From: Micromussa lordhowensis
Lineage: Eukaryota > Cnidaria > Anthozoa > Scleractinia > Lobophylliidae
Assembly (NCBI GenBank): GCA_964020085.1
Contig: OZ026606.1
Span: 11,510,297-11,574,296, forward strand
Direction of reading: 5' to 3'
DNA: 64,000 nucleotides
A model generated the notes under the pieces. That model saw nothing but the letters and a program-made list of their open reading frames with translations. It was not told the DNA's origin and searched no databases. Positions 48,901-60,490 of the stretch are shown here, piece after piece (positions within the stretch are counted from its first letter, which is position 1; each line of letters starts with the position of its first letter). Both the position numbers and the translations under genes were made by a program.

Positions 48901-51220
48901 TTCAGAAACCCTGTTTTCTATAACATATGACATTCTATAATGTCAAGCTCGTAATAGAAGTAATTTTTGTATTAGAGATTAAAGATGCTTTTAAGGTAAA
49001 GCAACGCGACTTATTCGTATCTCGTCAGTGTTCTGGCTTCTGAAGTCTCTGAAAACCAATTTATTTTCTTGATCAGATTTTAGAATATAATTTTTACGTT
49101 TTAAATATGACTCAAAATTTATCAACACTTAGACGAAGTTATGAAAAGAAAGAACAGTGTAAAAGTAAAAGTAATGAATTAATTCTCACCTATTGTCATT
49201 AGCGATGCGTCGAGAAAAAGCAAGTTAGTTAAAATTTTACTTACCTCGTGGTGCGCAGCCAATCAACAGTCCTTATTTTATTATTGCTACTTTTGCAATA
49301 GTCATGACAGGAAAGCCTGGTATAATATCCAATATACCGAAATACATGTCTACATAAATTAAAGCATGAATGTCAACTGACTCTCTGTACCCTAATTACA
49401 ATAACATAAAAATGTTGGAAATTTGTAGGATATCTTTGCTACAGTACATGAGATGTAATTGTACGCATGCGTTCAAAGGATTCTGCCAAACGCAGATGAT
49501 TGTCGTGAGGTGTGTTTTAAAACTTCTCTTCTGGGAAGGTCGAGTTCCTTGAATGAAAAAACCCTGTCAAATCACCGCTTGATTTGTGTCACCGCAACTT
49601 GATAATTTCTAAAATGATTCAAGACGAGAGGCAAAGTGAAAACCGACTCTCATTAATTACAGAGATACGCGCCGCGACGTCTTAAAGTACGTTAAAATTA
49701 ATCAATGTTGTCCGACGAAACCCTAAGTAATATCCTGCGTGAGGAAGTCTGTTCTGTAAAGTGAGTCAATAATATTCGGGCATACAGCTATTTTGAAGTG
49801 TACCACTAAAGCACAGAGCATAAAGCCAAAATTACAACTGTACTACACAATCACGTATACGCATATCTCTCTGTGTCGCTAATTGTTTCAACTTTCTGAA
49901 AAGTTTCTTTTTTATTCCACCGGTTAGCTTCGAAGTAATATAATTGAAAATATTCTATTTGTTTGCTATCTATCTGTTTTCAAGTATATTTGCTTTAGTT
50001 TTGATATTTTAGTTGGTGGATTTTTGTAAGATGTTCATGTTTTGCACATCAGTTGAAAATCGCAGCAAGTTTTTAGGGTACTAATATTAATTAACAAAAA
50101 TATGAGAACTTTGCAAGCGTTTCGTTGCAAATAGTTATTCTAATCGTGTTAGGGGTATTTACTATTAACTCCTACCCTCTTATTATTATCACTGAAGCAT
50201 TTTGAAGAAGTATTAAAAAGACTGTGGGGGAAGAATTTTAGAGGGTGGACAAAAACAGTCCTAAAGGCAGTTACAATTTCGCTTTCCTTGTTGGCTTCTT
50301 TTACGTTTTCAGAATTGGAATGATGTTAATTTTCAAGGCACGTCGAAAGCTATTATCATGTTCCATAGTAGCTGTTACATACTTAACAGCAAAAAATAGT
50401 AAAAGCAATCGACCAAGGTTTAAAAACACAGGTCAATTGGGGAGACTAGTTCATTCCATGAACACGATATAGTTGATGTATTTACATAGCCTACAAATTT
50501 TAGTGAGTTATGGATTAAAACTGACGTAGAATGAGACAAACAGTAGTTACCGTAAAAAAAACTCCAGATTCTTCAACGTAGAAAAGTACTTGAATTGTAC
50601 CACTGATAATTCTTGATCTTCAGCGTGATTTGAGAGAGAAGCCAAAATGAACTGAAATCCTTGCTCGATGGTTTGTTATGAAGGAAGCAAGATGAAGTTA
50701 TTTTGACAAAACGCACTTCAGAAAAAAAATTGTTTTAGTTATAATGTTGACATAAGGTTTAATAAAATTCGGTACCGACATCAGTGGATATTGAACTCCT
50801 TTTTAGCAGTTCATGTCAAAATATTTCAAAAGATTTTTTGCGGCTTTCAGTTTTGAAGGTTTTAATGTATAGGGAAGGTAATAATTGGAAACTAGGAAAT
50901 GTGAAATGTCGTTAAAAAATAACAATGAATGCCTACCTTATGACCTACCTTATGTACAATATTAGAAGAAATATACGAAAGGTAAGGTAAAAAACATAAT
51001 ACGTTTTGATCACACTTGGGCGACTATTCTCAGCCCTAATCTGTGTGTGGTGGGACGGAAAGAGCTCGTTCAAGCTTCAATTACTAAAATGTCTGACTTT
51101 TCCTAGAAAAAAAAATACCAGGGAACATACTCAAAAGTAAAAATAATTTACAATCAGTTTAAACTGAAAGTCAACAATGATATTTTTTTAGTGCTTTATT
51201 TTGGGTTTTCACGCAGCACA

Positions 51221-51808
51221 AATTTAACAAATCGAATGTGGTTTAGCGTGGTATGTACTCTTATCGACAACGATACGCGTCATCACAGTGGTCAAACTTT
51301 GTTGTGGACTCACTCGGCTGCGCCTCGTGAGTCCACAACATTTTGACCACTGTGATGACGCGTATCGTTGTCGATAAGAGTACATACCACGCTAAACCAC
51401 ATTCGATTTGTTTTTTACCACAATATCAAAGATAAGGAAGGAAATCTTTGCTAAACACGGACTTGAAAGTGCACGCGCTGCAGTATGCAAATGAGCTATT
51501 TGTACGCGTCATACTTTCCTTTTAAAAACTTTTGCAAACTCGCTCAACATACAGAAACAATACGAAAAAAATGTCTGGGAAAGAGTAATGGCGCGTACTC
51601 GTTAACGATAAGAGTTAAGAGCACGATTAAAAGCATTTCGATTTGTTTTTACACAATATCAACGTCAAAGAAAATGTTTTTTTTTCAGAGCGCGAGCTGA
51701 AAAAGGCAGTTGGGTGACACAATGAAGCGAGCAGCGTGGTATGGACTCTCATCGACCACGGCAAATTAGCCAATCAGGTTGCGAGATTAGCAGCAATTGT
51801 GGTAAAAA
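51221..51808. mobile_element. 588-bp insertion in copy B with an 84-bp-arm hairpin
   Basis: Copy A reads cacgcagcacagtatgtttt without interruption. B splits this after acgcagcaca and resumes at gtatgtttt. The insert begins with a near-perfect hairpin (51228-51410; arms caaatcgaatgtggtttagc ... inverse) around a gactcac/gtgagtc core. Weaker copies of the same words (gcgtggtatggactctcatcg) occur toward its right end. No coding potential and no clear target duplication. Confidence 0.87.
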
Positions 51809-52036
51809 GTATGTTTTCAGCGTTTATTTTAAAGGTATTTATGTTTACATAGTGAATATGATGGAGGCAGATATTTTATAACACGCCAACCTTTTAAGTT
51901 GCAAAGTTTTTTTCAGAAATTTAACAAGAAAAAGGTGGGTTTTGCAGTTTCAATTGTAGTTCGTGATATTCAGGCTAGATAAATGAACGTGAACAACATT
52001 TTCAAATGTCCTGAAGAACAATACGCTAAAGAAATC

Positions 52037-52385
52037 ACATCAGATTGAAGTGTAAAAGTCTTATCATACCACAAGGTAATATTTGCTACAGACAGACTTG
52101 TCAATTAGGTCTGTTGGATTTAATATAGCATGATAGGTAATTATCATCTACATGGCGAAAATTTCAAATGGCTCCAAAGTAATTTGTTATGCGGTCCAGT
52201 TTCCAAATAACGCATTTAAATAAGACATCAGATTGAAGTGCTTATCACAAGGTAATATTTGCTACAGACAGACGTGTCTGTTAGGTCTGTTTGATTTAAT
52301 ATAGCATGATAGGCAATTATCATCTACATGGCGAGAATTTCAAATGGCTCCAATGTCATTTGTTATGCAATCCAGTTTCCAAATA
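52037..52385. repeat. 188-bp local tandem duplication in copy B
   Basis: Two adjacent units start acatcagattgaagtg at 52037 and 52225 and share the gctacagacagac, tatagcatgatagg and ccagtttccaaata blocks. The A counterpart (about 25560-25750) is single. Confidence 0.88.
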
Positions 52386-53771
52386 AAGCAAGAAAAAGAT
52401 ATTTATGTATGTGAACAGAATTTCGAAATGAATCGTGAAAATGGGGTTTGGCAATACCAGAACACTTTGCCATGAGTCCAATTACATTAAATATCTAACA
52501 GCTTTAACGCCAGTGGTTTTCCTATTACCCTTCTGATTCAGCTAAGAACTTAGCGCTTAGCGTAAACATTAAATACTATAGTAAGTTTGGATTTTTTTCT
52601 TTATCTATCGTTTTCATTTTCGGAACAAGAAGACGATTAGCCTTTAAACGAACATCGTCTAGTTATTCTTCATTGAACAAAGTTAGAATTCTAAACAAAC
52701 AATATATGATTTTGCAGAACACCGAATATCTCGTTATTAAGTAAATAGAGATATTCATTATAGAAAGGTCTTGAAGGATACCCACTTCCCACCACAGTCC
52801 TATTTTCCCAGAAAGCCCGCCAGCAAAGCGCTAGAATTTATCAGTGAGGCCTAATTTGTAAATCTTCAAACATGGCCGCTAATTAGTAGAACCTAAGGAA
52901 GGTGTGCTATTCTAAGATTGAAAATGATCCACATGTTAATGAATGTTATAAATTGTTTCAAAGTTACGTAACCTCAGTAATAGTTACTGAAATTTTCTTC
53001 TCACCGAAAAGAATATTTCACTTACTTTCTTATATTCAGCAGTAAGCAGCTTTATTCATGTTCATGACCGCCAACGCCGTTTGAGAACTCGTATGTTTCA
53101 TGCCGTTATTAAACCATTGCATATATTTGTTTATTATCATTATATCCGGCTGTCCAAACAAAGATTGCCGAAAAATAAATATCCTTTTGCCTATCGCTCT
53201 TGCATTTGCAAATAACGATTCTAGCGATATCGTTTTGGCACGTCCAAGTTTTATCATGTGTTGATTGCTCTAGCAAATTCGACCACTTGCTTTTAAGTTG
53301 TGGGTGTTATTTGCTATCCTTTTAGGGTATTCTGAGCATATTGTTTCTGCAAAAATAATTTTACGGTCCCAATAATTTTTCTTCTGAAAAAGTAAGTCAT
53401 CTTTTGTTAAAACAATGAAGTCATTTACACCTATCTGAACTTCTAACAAGCACACTCATCGGTTGACATCAGCCATGAGCGTAAAAGAAGGTTTTTAACC
53501 TCAAATGTTTTATTTCAAAATGTATTTTCTCTCCATGATAAAAGCTTTTAAACGTCCAGTCAGTCAAATCGAACGTGTTACATATCGATCCGTTGAACTT
53601 TCCAGATTAAACTTAAATGATAAGCTTTTCGACTTTCGTTCGTATAGTGTGATCGTCCGGGTGAGTTTCGACTTTGTCAAGGTTGAAAACATTTTAAAGA
53701 GGGTCTGAAAGTGGAGGGTCCGCATGTTGGTAGTCAGTTAAAATTTCATCTCTTTGTCGGATGTCAGTTGT

Positions 53772-54428
53772 ATTTTTCGCCCTTTGTCGCTAATCGGTTA
53801 AACCCCATTTAGACCCTGTTTAAAAGCCTGTCGTGTAGATCTTGGAAAGATAATTTTCTTTTGCCTTTGAGCCAATCTTGTCTAAATATTATAGTTCTGA
53901 TTAGCATACTATTAAGCTTAAAATATTAAATTTCATTGTTAAAATCTGGGTGTTTTGAGTGAAACATGGACTACAATATTGGACGTTAACATTATTCAAA
54001 ACCATGACATGCAGTTTGTTCCTCAAATATTACCCAATACTATATTTTATCTATTTCTCATAGCCTCAAGTTACTTATATTCTTATCAGTTCCGAAGAAG
54101 AAAAAGAGATCTATTTCCCTTTTTAATTCAAATTCATTGTCGATATAAAGAAAGCATGTATATTGCACATACAACTTTACACAAAGTACACCTAGAGGTC
54201 CTCGTAATTTAACCACTGTACTATTGAGTTCACCTTTGCATGCTTTGAAATAAGGTTACCACCTCCTTAACTCTCAGCGCTGGAAATCAATATCAGATTA
54301 ACTCGAATCGATATCATGCCCCGTCGTACACAAAGTGGCACACAAAAATGAAACTGTCGTGAATTTTATTCGAAGATGTTTGGTATTTGTTATTGTAACT
54401 GGCGAAAAGGGTGAAAATGTAAGCCGCA
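53772..54428. other. ~0.65-kb insertion in copy B
   Basis: A passes from cggttgtaagtt to atgccgccatggtagagcctacc with nothing between. B has ~650 AT-rich bases between the same anchors. A frame at 53955-54212 has no recognisable domain. Terminal repeats were not found. Confidence 0.6.
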
Positions 54429-55778
54429 ATGATAGAGCCTACCTTTTAAATTTTTGACTTGGAAATAAATCGTGCCACAACCAATGCAACGTTCTGACGT
54501 TTTAACGCTGGAATATTAGTGGACGTGAGAAGTGAGTTTTTCCTCATTTTGGCAGTTTGCTGAACAACCATCCACACCTGCCAATATACCTGCTGTTAGA
54601 GTAAACCTCGCCTAGTCTGGGATCTAGATAAGACATTCACTTGTATAACGCCCAGATAAAATTTCCTAATGGATTTATCAACTACAGAAAATTAATTATT
54701 GACATTGGCCTGTCTGTAAACGTGTTCTCGGGAACGATTACTAAGATATTCGATGGTGCTCAATGGCGTCAATGATTTATATGATAAATGTCAAAGTTAA
54801 TAAAACTCTTAAAATTTAAATTTACTCTGGACGGTCTTCAGCTTTCGCACGCGAACACTTTTCTTTTAATACCTTCTTATCTTTGTTTTGTTATAACCCG
54901 AATAAAATTATTTAAATTTTGTTATTGATTTTATGTCCGGACTTAATCTTAATTTTATTTATTGTAAACGAATGGCTTTCCTATTATTTGTAATATCCGA
55001 TATCATGATTGAAAAATTAAATGTCATGCGCACCAGAGGTTTTTCAGTTCCAAAACTTATGATAACTGACTGCCTAGAGAAATATGATACATGCTTCTAA
55101 CAGGTGAAACAAATACGCATATTCAACACGTGTCTCCAGCACAGGTCTTCTAACAGGTTAAAACTAAACGCACATTCAACACGGATATTCAACACAAGTC
55201 TTCGTTTACGAAACAGAAAAACTGATCATGTGAAAAACTCATTTTCGGTTCAAGTTGGCTTTAATGCCATCCAGTCATCTGAAAATGCACTCCTTAATTT
55301 CTTGTTGTTTATCATTCTATAAATCTTGAGAAATGATTGTAACCACGGATATTTTTCTTTATCGATTTTCGGAAGAGCTTTAATTTACTTCATTTTGTTT
55401 CATTTTCCAGAAAAAAGCAAGGCAATTTTGAGAGTGAATACTCCAAACTTGGATTGATTATTGATAATTAATCCCTATACCCAGCTAGATCAGATTTCTC
55501 GTAACTTGTTTAATCTTATTTTCCTCCATAAATCGCTTTTCACTCAGCTGACGCACCAACTGTATTGGCTTTACGTGCGTAACGTAAAATCGAGAAAATT
55601 CATCGACGGCTTGCAAAGGCCGAAAACGTCAAACATAATTCAAATTTATCACTAGACAGGCGAAAGCGGTTGAATTGCTCATTGCGACTTTTGTGCACGT
55701 AACGCCAGTTAAATTAGTTACCACAGCAACTTGCATAAATTTATTCATCAGTGGAAAATTTTACTCTGTTTCAATCTA

Positions 55779-55809
55779 TTTATTTATTTAACCTTATTTA
55801 TACACGGAT

Positions 55810-55841
<32 letters not shown>

Positions 55842-55899
55842 GCCTTAATTACATTGCTAATATACTAATCTACTACTAATTTTAAAATCTGATAACAAC

Positions 55900-55939
<40 letters not shown>

Positions 55940-58044
55940 GTTAAATTAATCATACAGCCGGATTTAAAACTAGCAAGTGTTTGTGCTTATTATATGTGTC
56001 TTCAATAATAGAAACCCCTCCCGAAATTATTAAGAACGCCTGTCTTAGTGGAACAGGCAGGGGCTGGAAGAAGGGGGTCGGCCGATCTCCACCATACTTA
56101 TGTTGCATAAAGGTCTTAGCCAACTAGTAACCATGGTCATATTTTTTTGTCTATTGTCTTTATTGTTTCCGAGAACAGACCACCCCCTCAAAAATACGCC
56201 CAGTGGCGTCACAAAAGTTGTGATTTTAGATTAACTTCAGCAGTGTGTATCTCTGAGGCTATTCAAGTAGCAGATTTGATTTTACATCAACCTCACAGTT
56301 GTCCTTTGATAGTTCAAATGCATACAAGAACAAATGTTTGCTATGCATCGCTTACGTTCTACATGCAAACATGAAAGGCATCCTTCGTGTCATTTTCGAA
56401 ACTAGTAAAACTGGGCATTTTCAAATTCTTTTTTCTCAAGGGTCCGGGAAGATACAAATACTCTACTAATTGCTAGTTACTCACCATACATAGGTTAATG
56501 TTTTAAGCCAGTGTTAAAATTGGTCCAGTGAATTAAACTTTTTTAACGGTTCACTGTTTCACTGCTTCGTCCCTTGTCATTTTCCCAGTCTAGTTCGATA
56601 CAACTGCTACTTCTATTCTGCTGTCGATCTTAATGTCCGCTTTTTGCCGTTTTAACAACCAACGACAGGTGTAAACAGCCAACAGCGACGGTATCTTGTC
56701 ATATTATTTATGATTTTGATGTATAACGAGAGTCAAAGGCTAAGCAAGATCCAATGATGCTTTTATGTGTTGTTAGCATTGCGTGACAGCTTTGGTTCAC
56801 CGTTAAACACGATTCAGCTTTAATTTCGGTCAATTTTGGTGTAGCCATCTCACCAAGACATCAGTATGCAAGTACATTCACAGACGCCTAGTTATCTTGT
56901 CTTTCTTGCGTATGTGATCCTGATTCATAAAAAGCTTTCAGACATTCAAGTCCCGAATCCATCAGACAGCGTTACAAGCAAAGTTATGTTGATGTCCCTA
57001 ATAGAATGCGAATGTTAGCGAAATGCTCGGAGGTTTCTCCAAATTCTCTTCACCTTGAAGCCGGTTAATTCACTGGAGAATATCCTTGGAACTTATCATA
57101 AGTTGCACATTTTACAGAGACCTACGGAACTTTTGAACGGTTCGCATTGCGAAGCGTTACAGGCGCATGGACTGGGAAAGAAAAAGCTAACGGATTGCTG
57201 TGGGGTGGGTGAGTGGGTGGGTGGGGGTGGGGGTAAGGTAACGCCTGAGATTCTGTTGGTTATTTACAGAAAGGATAGGGAAAGTGAAATTAAACATTTT
57301 GGGAATGAATTGGGATAAATATAATGTTTTACTGTGTTCGGAAATGTATAGCCTGTTATTTACTTTGATATTTTTGGCGACAGTTTCTGTCCCCGTATGA
57401 CTGCTCTCCATTCGTTATAATTTGTCAGATTGTAAACAAACTTTTCGTGAGTATGAATTAGAGTCCTATGTATTTATTTGAAAATGAAATGCTTTGTACA
57501 AACGCTCCAAGCGATTAAGTGTTTAACGTATCAAAATTCACCTTTTAAATTGATTTTATACATAGGCCACTGCTGAGAACATTTGGTAAATAACTGACAA
57601 GAACACAAAAGAAACATTCCACAGATGTCGACATCCTCAGCACGTGTTCTTTTTATTGCATACACAAACTAATAAATTAAACCGGGTCTTTTTCCAGGAG
57701 GAAAAATATTATTTTGCCTTGTTTTTGTTTGCATTTTTTTAAACGTTCGTGATAGCGTGGTAATCGAATCGATTTAATTAAATTAATGCAAATAAAATGT
57801 CCATTTCGTCGTAAGAACAAGACATTTTGTCTGACTTCATGATCAGAGAAAGTATTAAAAAAAGTAGATGAATTTACAAATTGGAAAAGTAGTGCTACAA
57901 TTGGATGTACTAAAGAGCTGTTCTTATTTTTAGAATAATTTTGGCTTTTGGGTCTTAACAAACACAAATTTCACTCAGAAGTCAGACCATCTTTGATCAG
58001 GTATATAATTCAATTTCGTTCCTGATACAAAGCACCAAAAAGTA
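55779..58044. other. No gene recognised
   Basis: Unique AT-rich sequence after the end of duplicon B, starting with a (tatt)n-like run. It contains a G-rich tract at 57201-57238 (listed separately). Short frames have no recognisable domain. Confidence 0.4.
57201..57238 (+). other. G-rich tract with quadruplex potential
   Basis: Six or more runs of three to five G separated by one to three bases (ggggtgggt ... gggtgggtggg). This satisfies the usual G-quadruplex pattern on the plus strand. It lies ~0.9 kb upstream of the transposase-derived gene. Confidence 0.7.
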
Positions 58045-58587
58045 TTGAAGATTTTGATTGGTTCCAATGTTTACACTGTAAATTATGGATTTGCAGCGAT
58101 CTATTGCGTCTTCCACTCAACGTACAGAAATCAATTTCGCTTTGGGAAAAGTGCAGTGATGTTTTGTTCACTTTCGGCCCACTCGCCTCACTCCAAATGC
58201 GGAGATGCAAAAATAGAAGACAAGAATGCGGTTTCAGTTCCTTTGCTCAGTTGCACTAAAGATGTCACTAGCTACTTGCGTTCCCTTGGAGTGAGTGGAT
58301 CGCGTGGGCGACAAGCGCGTGCTAAGGTTACAGAGCAAGATCTTATTTTAAATAGAGCTGGTCTGCTTGTTATCAATGACGAAGACATAAAAAAATGACA
58401 ATATGTCCGCGACATAGGAAGCATCTAACTGTAAACTGGCCAGGGGGGAAGGCTGTCAGTTGTCGCTACCCGCTGCATCAAAAGAGACAATCTAGGACAA
58501 CATGCTGTGGAAAAGTTCGGCGGATAACCAAGCAAGTCTCAGAAGAAATATGCTGGATGTACGATACCGTTGTACCAATTGGTGAAG
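58045..58587 (+). CDS. Exon 1 (as visible) of the transposase-derived gene, with a one-base frameshift
   Basis: Two open segments abut here. The first ends ...VINDEDIKK then a stop at 58396-58398. The second begins MTICPRHRKHL and ends at a strong donor (ggtgaag|gtaagt) at 58587. They are offset by one base across the A7 run at 58389-58395, and one extra A would make a single frame. The second part has a zinc-binding look (CPRHR, CRYPLH, TCC). The first part contains SYLRSLGVSGSRGRQAR, which from memory belongs to the same family. The true start is undecided: ATG at 58045, ATG at 58159, or an upstream exon. If the frameshift is real the gene is a pseudogene or starts at 58395; otherwise it is an assembly or sequencing error in a homopolymer. 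Confidence 0.7.
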
Positions 58588-58604
58588 GTAAGTACGAATC
58601 GATC

Positions 58605-58605
58605 C

Positions 58606-58637
<32 letters not shown>

Positions 58638-58806
58638 TAACAATAACAATAACAATAACAATAACAATAACAATAACAATAACAATAACAATAACAATAA
58701 CAATAACAATAACAATAACAATAACAATAACAATAACAATAACAATAACAATAACAATAACAATAATAATAATAATAATACTAATAACAATAACAATAAT
58801 AATAAC
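58605..58806 (+). repeat. (AAT)n / (AATAAC)n microsatellite in the first intron
   Basis: A run of aat trinucleotides passes into a long aataac hexamer array, then back to aat, ~200 bp in all, starting 17 bases after the splice donor. Poly-Asn and poly-Leu frames over it are translation artefacts. Confidence 0.97.
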
Positions 58807-59020
58807 TTTATTGGGCTGTACATGTCAACACAAATAACTGGAAAGCTACTTTCAGTTTCGAGTTAACGCCTATAGTTTGTAGTGAACAAAATTGAAACAT
58901 TTGATTTGGAGAAGTTTAAATGAGATATGGGTGCGTAAGACTGATCGCAGCCGAAGTCAAAGAAAAAAACACAAATAAGTCAGAGGCGTGATTTTTATAC
59001 GTTTCTTCCTTCTATTTTAG

Positions 59021-59079
59021 CTATATGCAAGACCTGTAGATTGAAACACGCGGACCAAAGAAAGCGTGCGATGGACAAT
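59021..59079 (+). CDS. Exon 2 of the transposase-derived gene (59 nt)
   Basis: Bounded by acceptor tctattttag| and donor |gtatgt. It joins the one base left over from exon 1 to give exactly 20 codons (AICKTCRLKHADQRKRAMDN), completing a Cys-x2-Cys pair. Phase agreement on both sides and absence of stops support a real exon. Confidence 0.8.
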
Positions 59080-59370
59080 GTATGTATCTCTAAGTAGATA
59101 AAAATGGGATTTTGATAGAAAGAAGGTCTAATGAGGTGACACGCGAAGTTAAGAATCGTTCTCTTCCGGGCTTAAAAATATCAAAAAATAACAGAATCAG
59201 GTAGACATCACGCCTAGATCAAGGGGGTTGTTTTAGGCCTTTGTTCGTAACCTGGATCCCAGAGCCCCAGCACCCTAGAGCAAATTTCGCATTCTTGTCC
59301 TCAACCATATGGGGCTAATGCACAAAGAAAACTTTATCCTCGTTCTCTCGTGCGCCAGCCTCATCTTTTC

Positions 59371-59859
59371 CAGTCCTTGAACTCTCTTTTCAGCGCGCGC
59401 TATATAGGGGTTGAACCCAAGCGCGTGTTAATCGCGCGTGCGTTCAATCTCTATTAGCCGATGTTCTAAACGAGCAGGGGACTGGGTATGGATTTCTAAA
59501 ATCGATTGAATTGAAAAATGTACCCCGTCGTCTGAAAGAGCATCTAAAAATTAGTAGATTTACCAAATTTGATTGTTATTGATTTAAATGCAAAGGAATG
59601 GTTCACCTTTATAATTCGCTAAAATTAGAGCTCAGTATGGATACTAAGCTCTCCTATTTTAACGATTCTTAAGAGTGTATCATGCCTTTGCGTTTAAACC
59701 AATAACTCTCAAATTTGGCAAAGTTACTAACTTTAGGGTGCTCTTTCAGATGATGGGTCCATTTGTCAATTCAGTCGATTTTAAAAATTCGTTCCCAGTC
59801 CCCTACTCGTTTAGAACATGGCCAATAAAGAGCGCACGGAAGAGAGAGTTCAGGGACTG
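59371..59859. mobile_element. ~489-bp foldback element in the second intron
   Basis: Outer arms cagtccttgaactctc / gagagttcagggactg and inner arms gttctaaacgagcaggggac / gtcccctactcgtttagaac, with agatgatgggtcc and its imperfect inverse farther in. Arms are ~190 bp with a diverged centre. Non-autonomous and non-coding. Confidence 0.8.
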
Positions 59860-60223
59860 ACTAGCCCCATCCGGCTGTAAGTGAACTCGAGCGTTGGATA
59901 GTAAATTGCCCCTAATATGTTTTGATGTAGTATTTTAGAGAGTTTACTGCCTCTTGTTTTTTTTTTTGCGAGCGTTAATTTGTTTTAACATTCCCCTTTA
60001 CTTGCGATAATTCTATGTTGGCTCTGAATGAATTTCCTTCAAGGTCAAAAAGGTTCTGCAGCGAAACCGAACTGCTGTGGTTTATCAAAATATTTGAAGT
60101 AATATATCAAAACGAGTGATTCAAAAACCGAGAAAGAAATAAATTAAATGACGCCCATTAATTCAAGACATACTACCCGGTGTGGCTTTTTTAAAGGCTT
60201 TGTATTTTCATCTGTTTTGCAAG

Positions 60224-60286
60224 GTGTGTGAATGCGTGGATGAAGATATCACAAGGCATGAAGATAACCAGCCCACTGACGAAGAC
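60224..60286 (+). CDS. Exon 3 of the transposase-derived gene (63 nt)
   Basis: Flanked by acceptor tgttttgcaag| and donor |gtgagt. 21 codons in phase 0 (begins VCECVDEDITRHED, ends PTDED). Acidic linker with a CxC pair that may complete the zinc-binding region begun in exons 1-2. Confidence 0.78.
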
Positions 60287-60383
60287 GTGAGTAACACCTC
60301 TAAAGGAATTGTAGTTAAGTGGAAAGCAAGCCATGAAAGCCGGCCTTATCGGTTTTAAACATGTCTTTGCATTTCTTTATAAG

Positions 60384-60485
60384 GAACAAGAAACTGAAGA
60401 GCAGCATATGATCACACCAGAAAGAAAGCCGTGTCCTGAGAAAGTAGATCTTTCCGACGGTCAAGACGGAAGTGAATATATGGAG
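60384..60485 (+). CDS. Exon 4 of the transposase-derived gene (102 nt)
   Basis: Flanked by acceptor ctttataag| and donor |gtaaag. 34 codons in phase 0 (begins EQETEEQHMITPERK, ends GSEYME). Acidic, low-complexity linker. Exons 3 and 4 are both multiples of three and could be skipped without frame change. Confidence 0.72.
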
Positions 60486-60490
60486 GTAAA

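Larger units (their letters stand above)
40805..50715 (-). pseudogene. Decayed multi-exon gene, ARM-repeat-like (copy in duplicon B)
   Basis: Counterpart of the minus-strand remnant in copy A. The segment at 50551-50715 matches the ARM-like exon of A but has compensating and non-compensating single-base indels (attcttgat versus atttcttgat; ttgttatg versus ttgtatg), so its frame is broken. At 45163-45234 a 72-nt segment is open between tttttgtcag| and |gtaaat and encodes a peptide with VTVRILSFIIQKPDILS; here B is in better shape than A. The 33-nt exon of A is 32 nt at 40805-40836, with a GC donor instead of GT. The 85-nt exon has lost its acceptor through a 136-bp deletion. The parent gene is unidentified. 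Confidence 0.33.
35005..55778. repeat. Segmental duplication, copy B (~20.8 kb)
   Basis: Direct-orientation copy of 10502-29463, beginning with the same ctcgctaaacgaactacgcc and ending at ctctgtttcaatc. The larger size comes mainly from insertions at 35341, 35945, 37815, ~46630, 51221 and ~53772. It lacks the A-only segments at 18062, ~19355-20043, 20334, ~22375 and ~25880. The flanks differ from those of A on both sides. Confidence 0.95.

Noticed and set aside
10502..55778. Interpreting the two large copies as a giant transposon with target duplications
   Set aside because: Bases flanking the copies show no matching target duplication, the ends are not inverted repeats, and no transposase or recombinase was seen inside. 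Kept only as an alternative.
58539..58866. Long poly-Asn and poly-Leu open frames
   Set aside because: They are translations of the AATAAC/AAT microsatellite in an intron.
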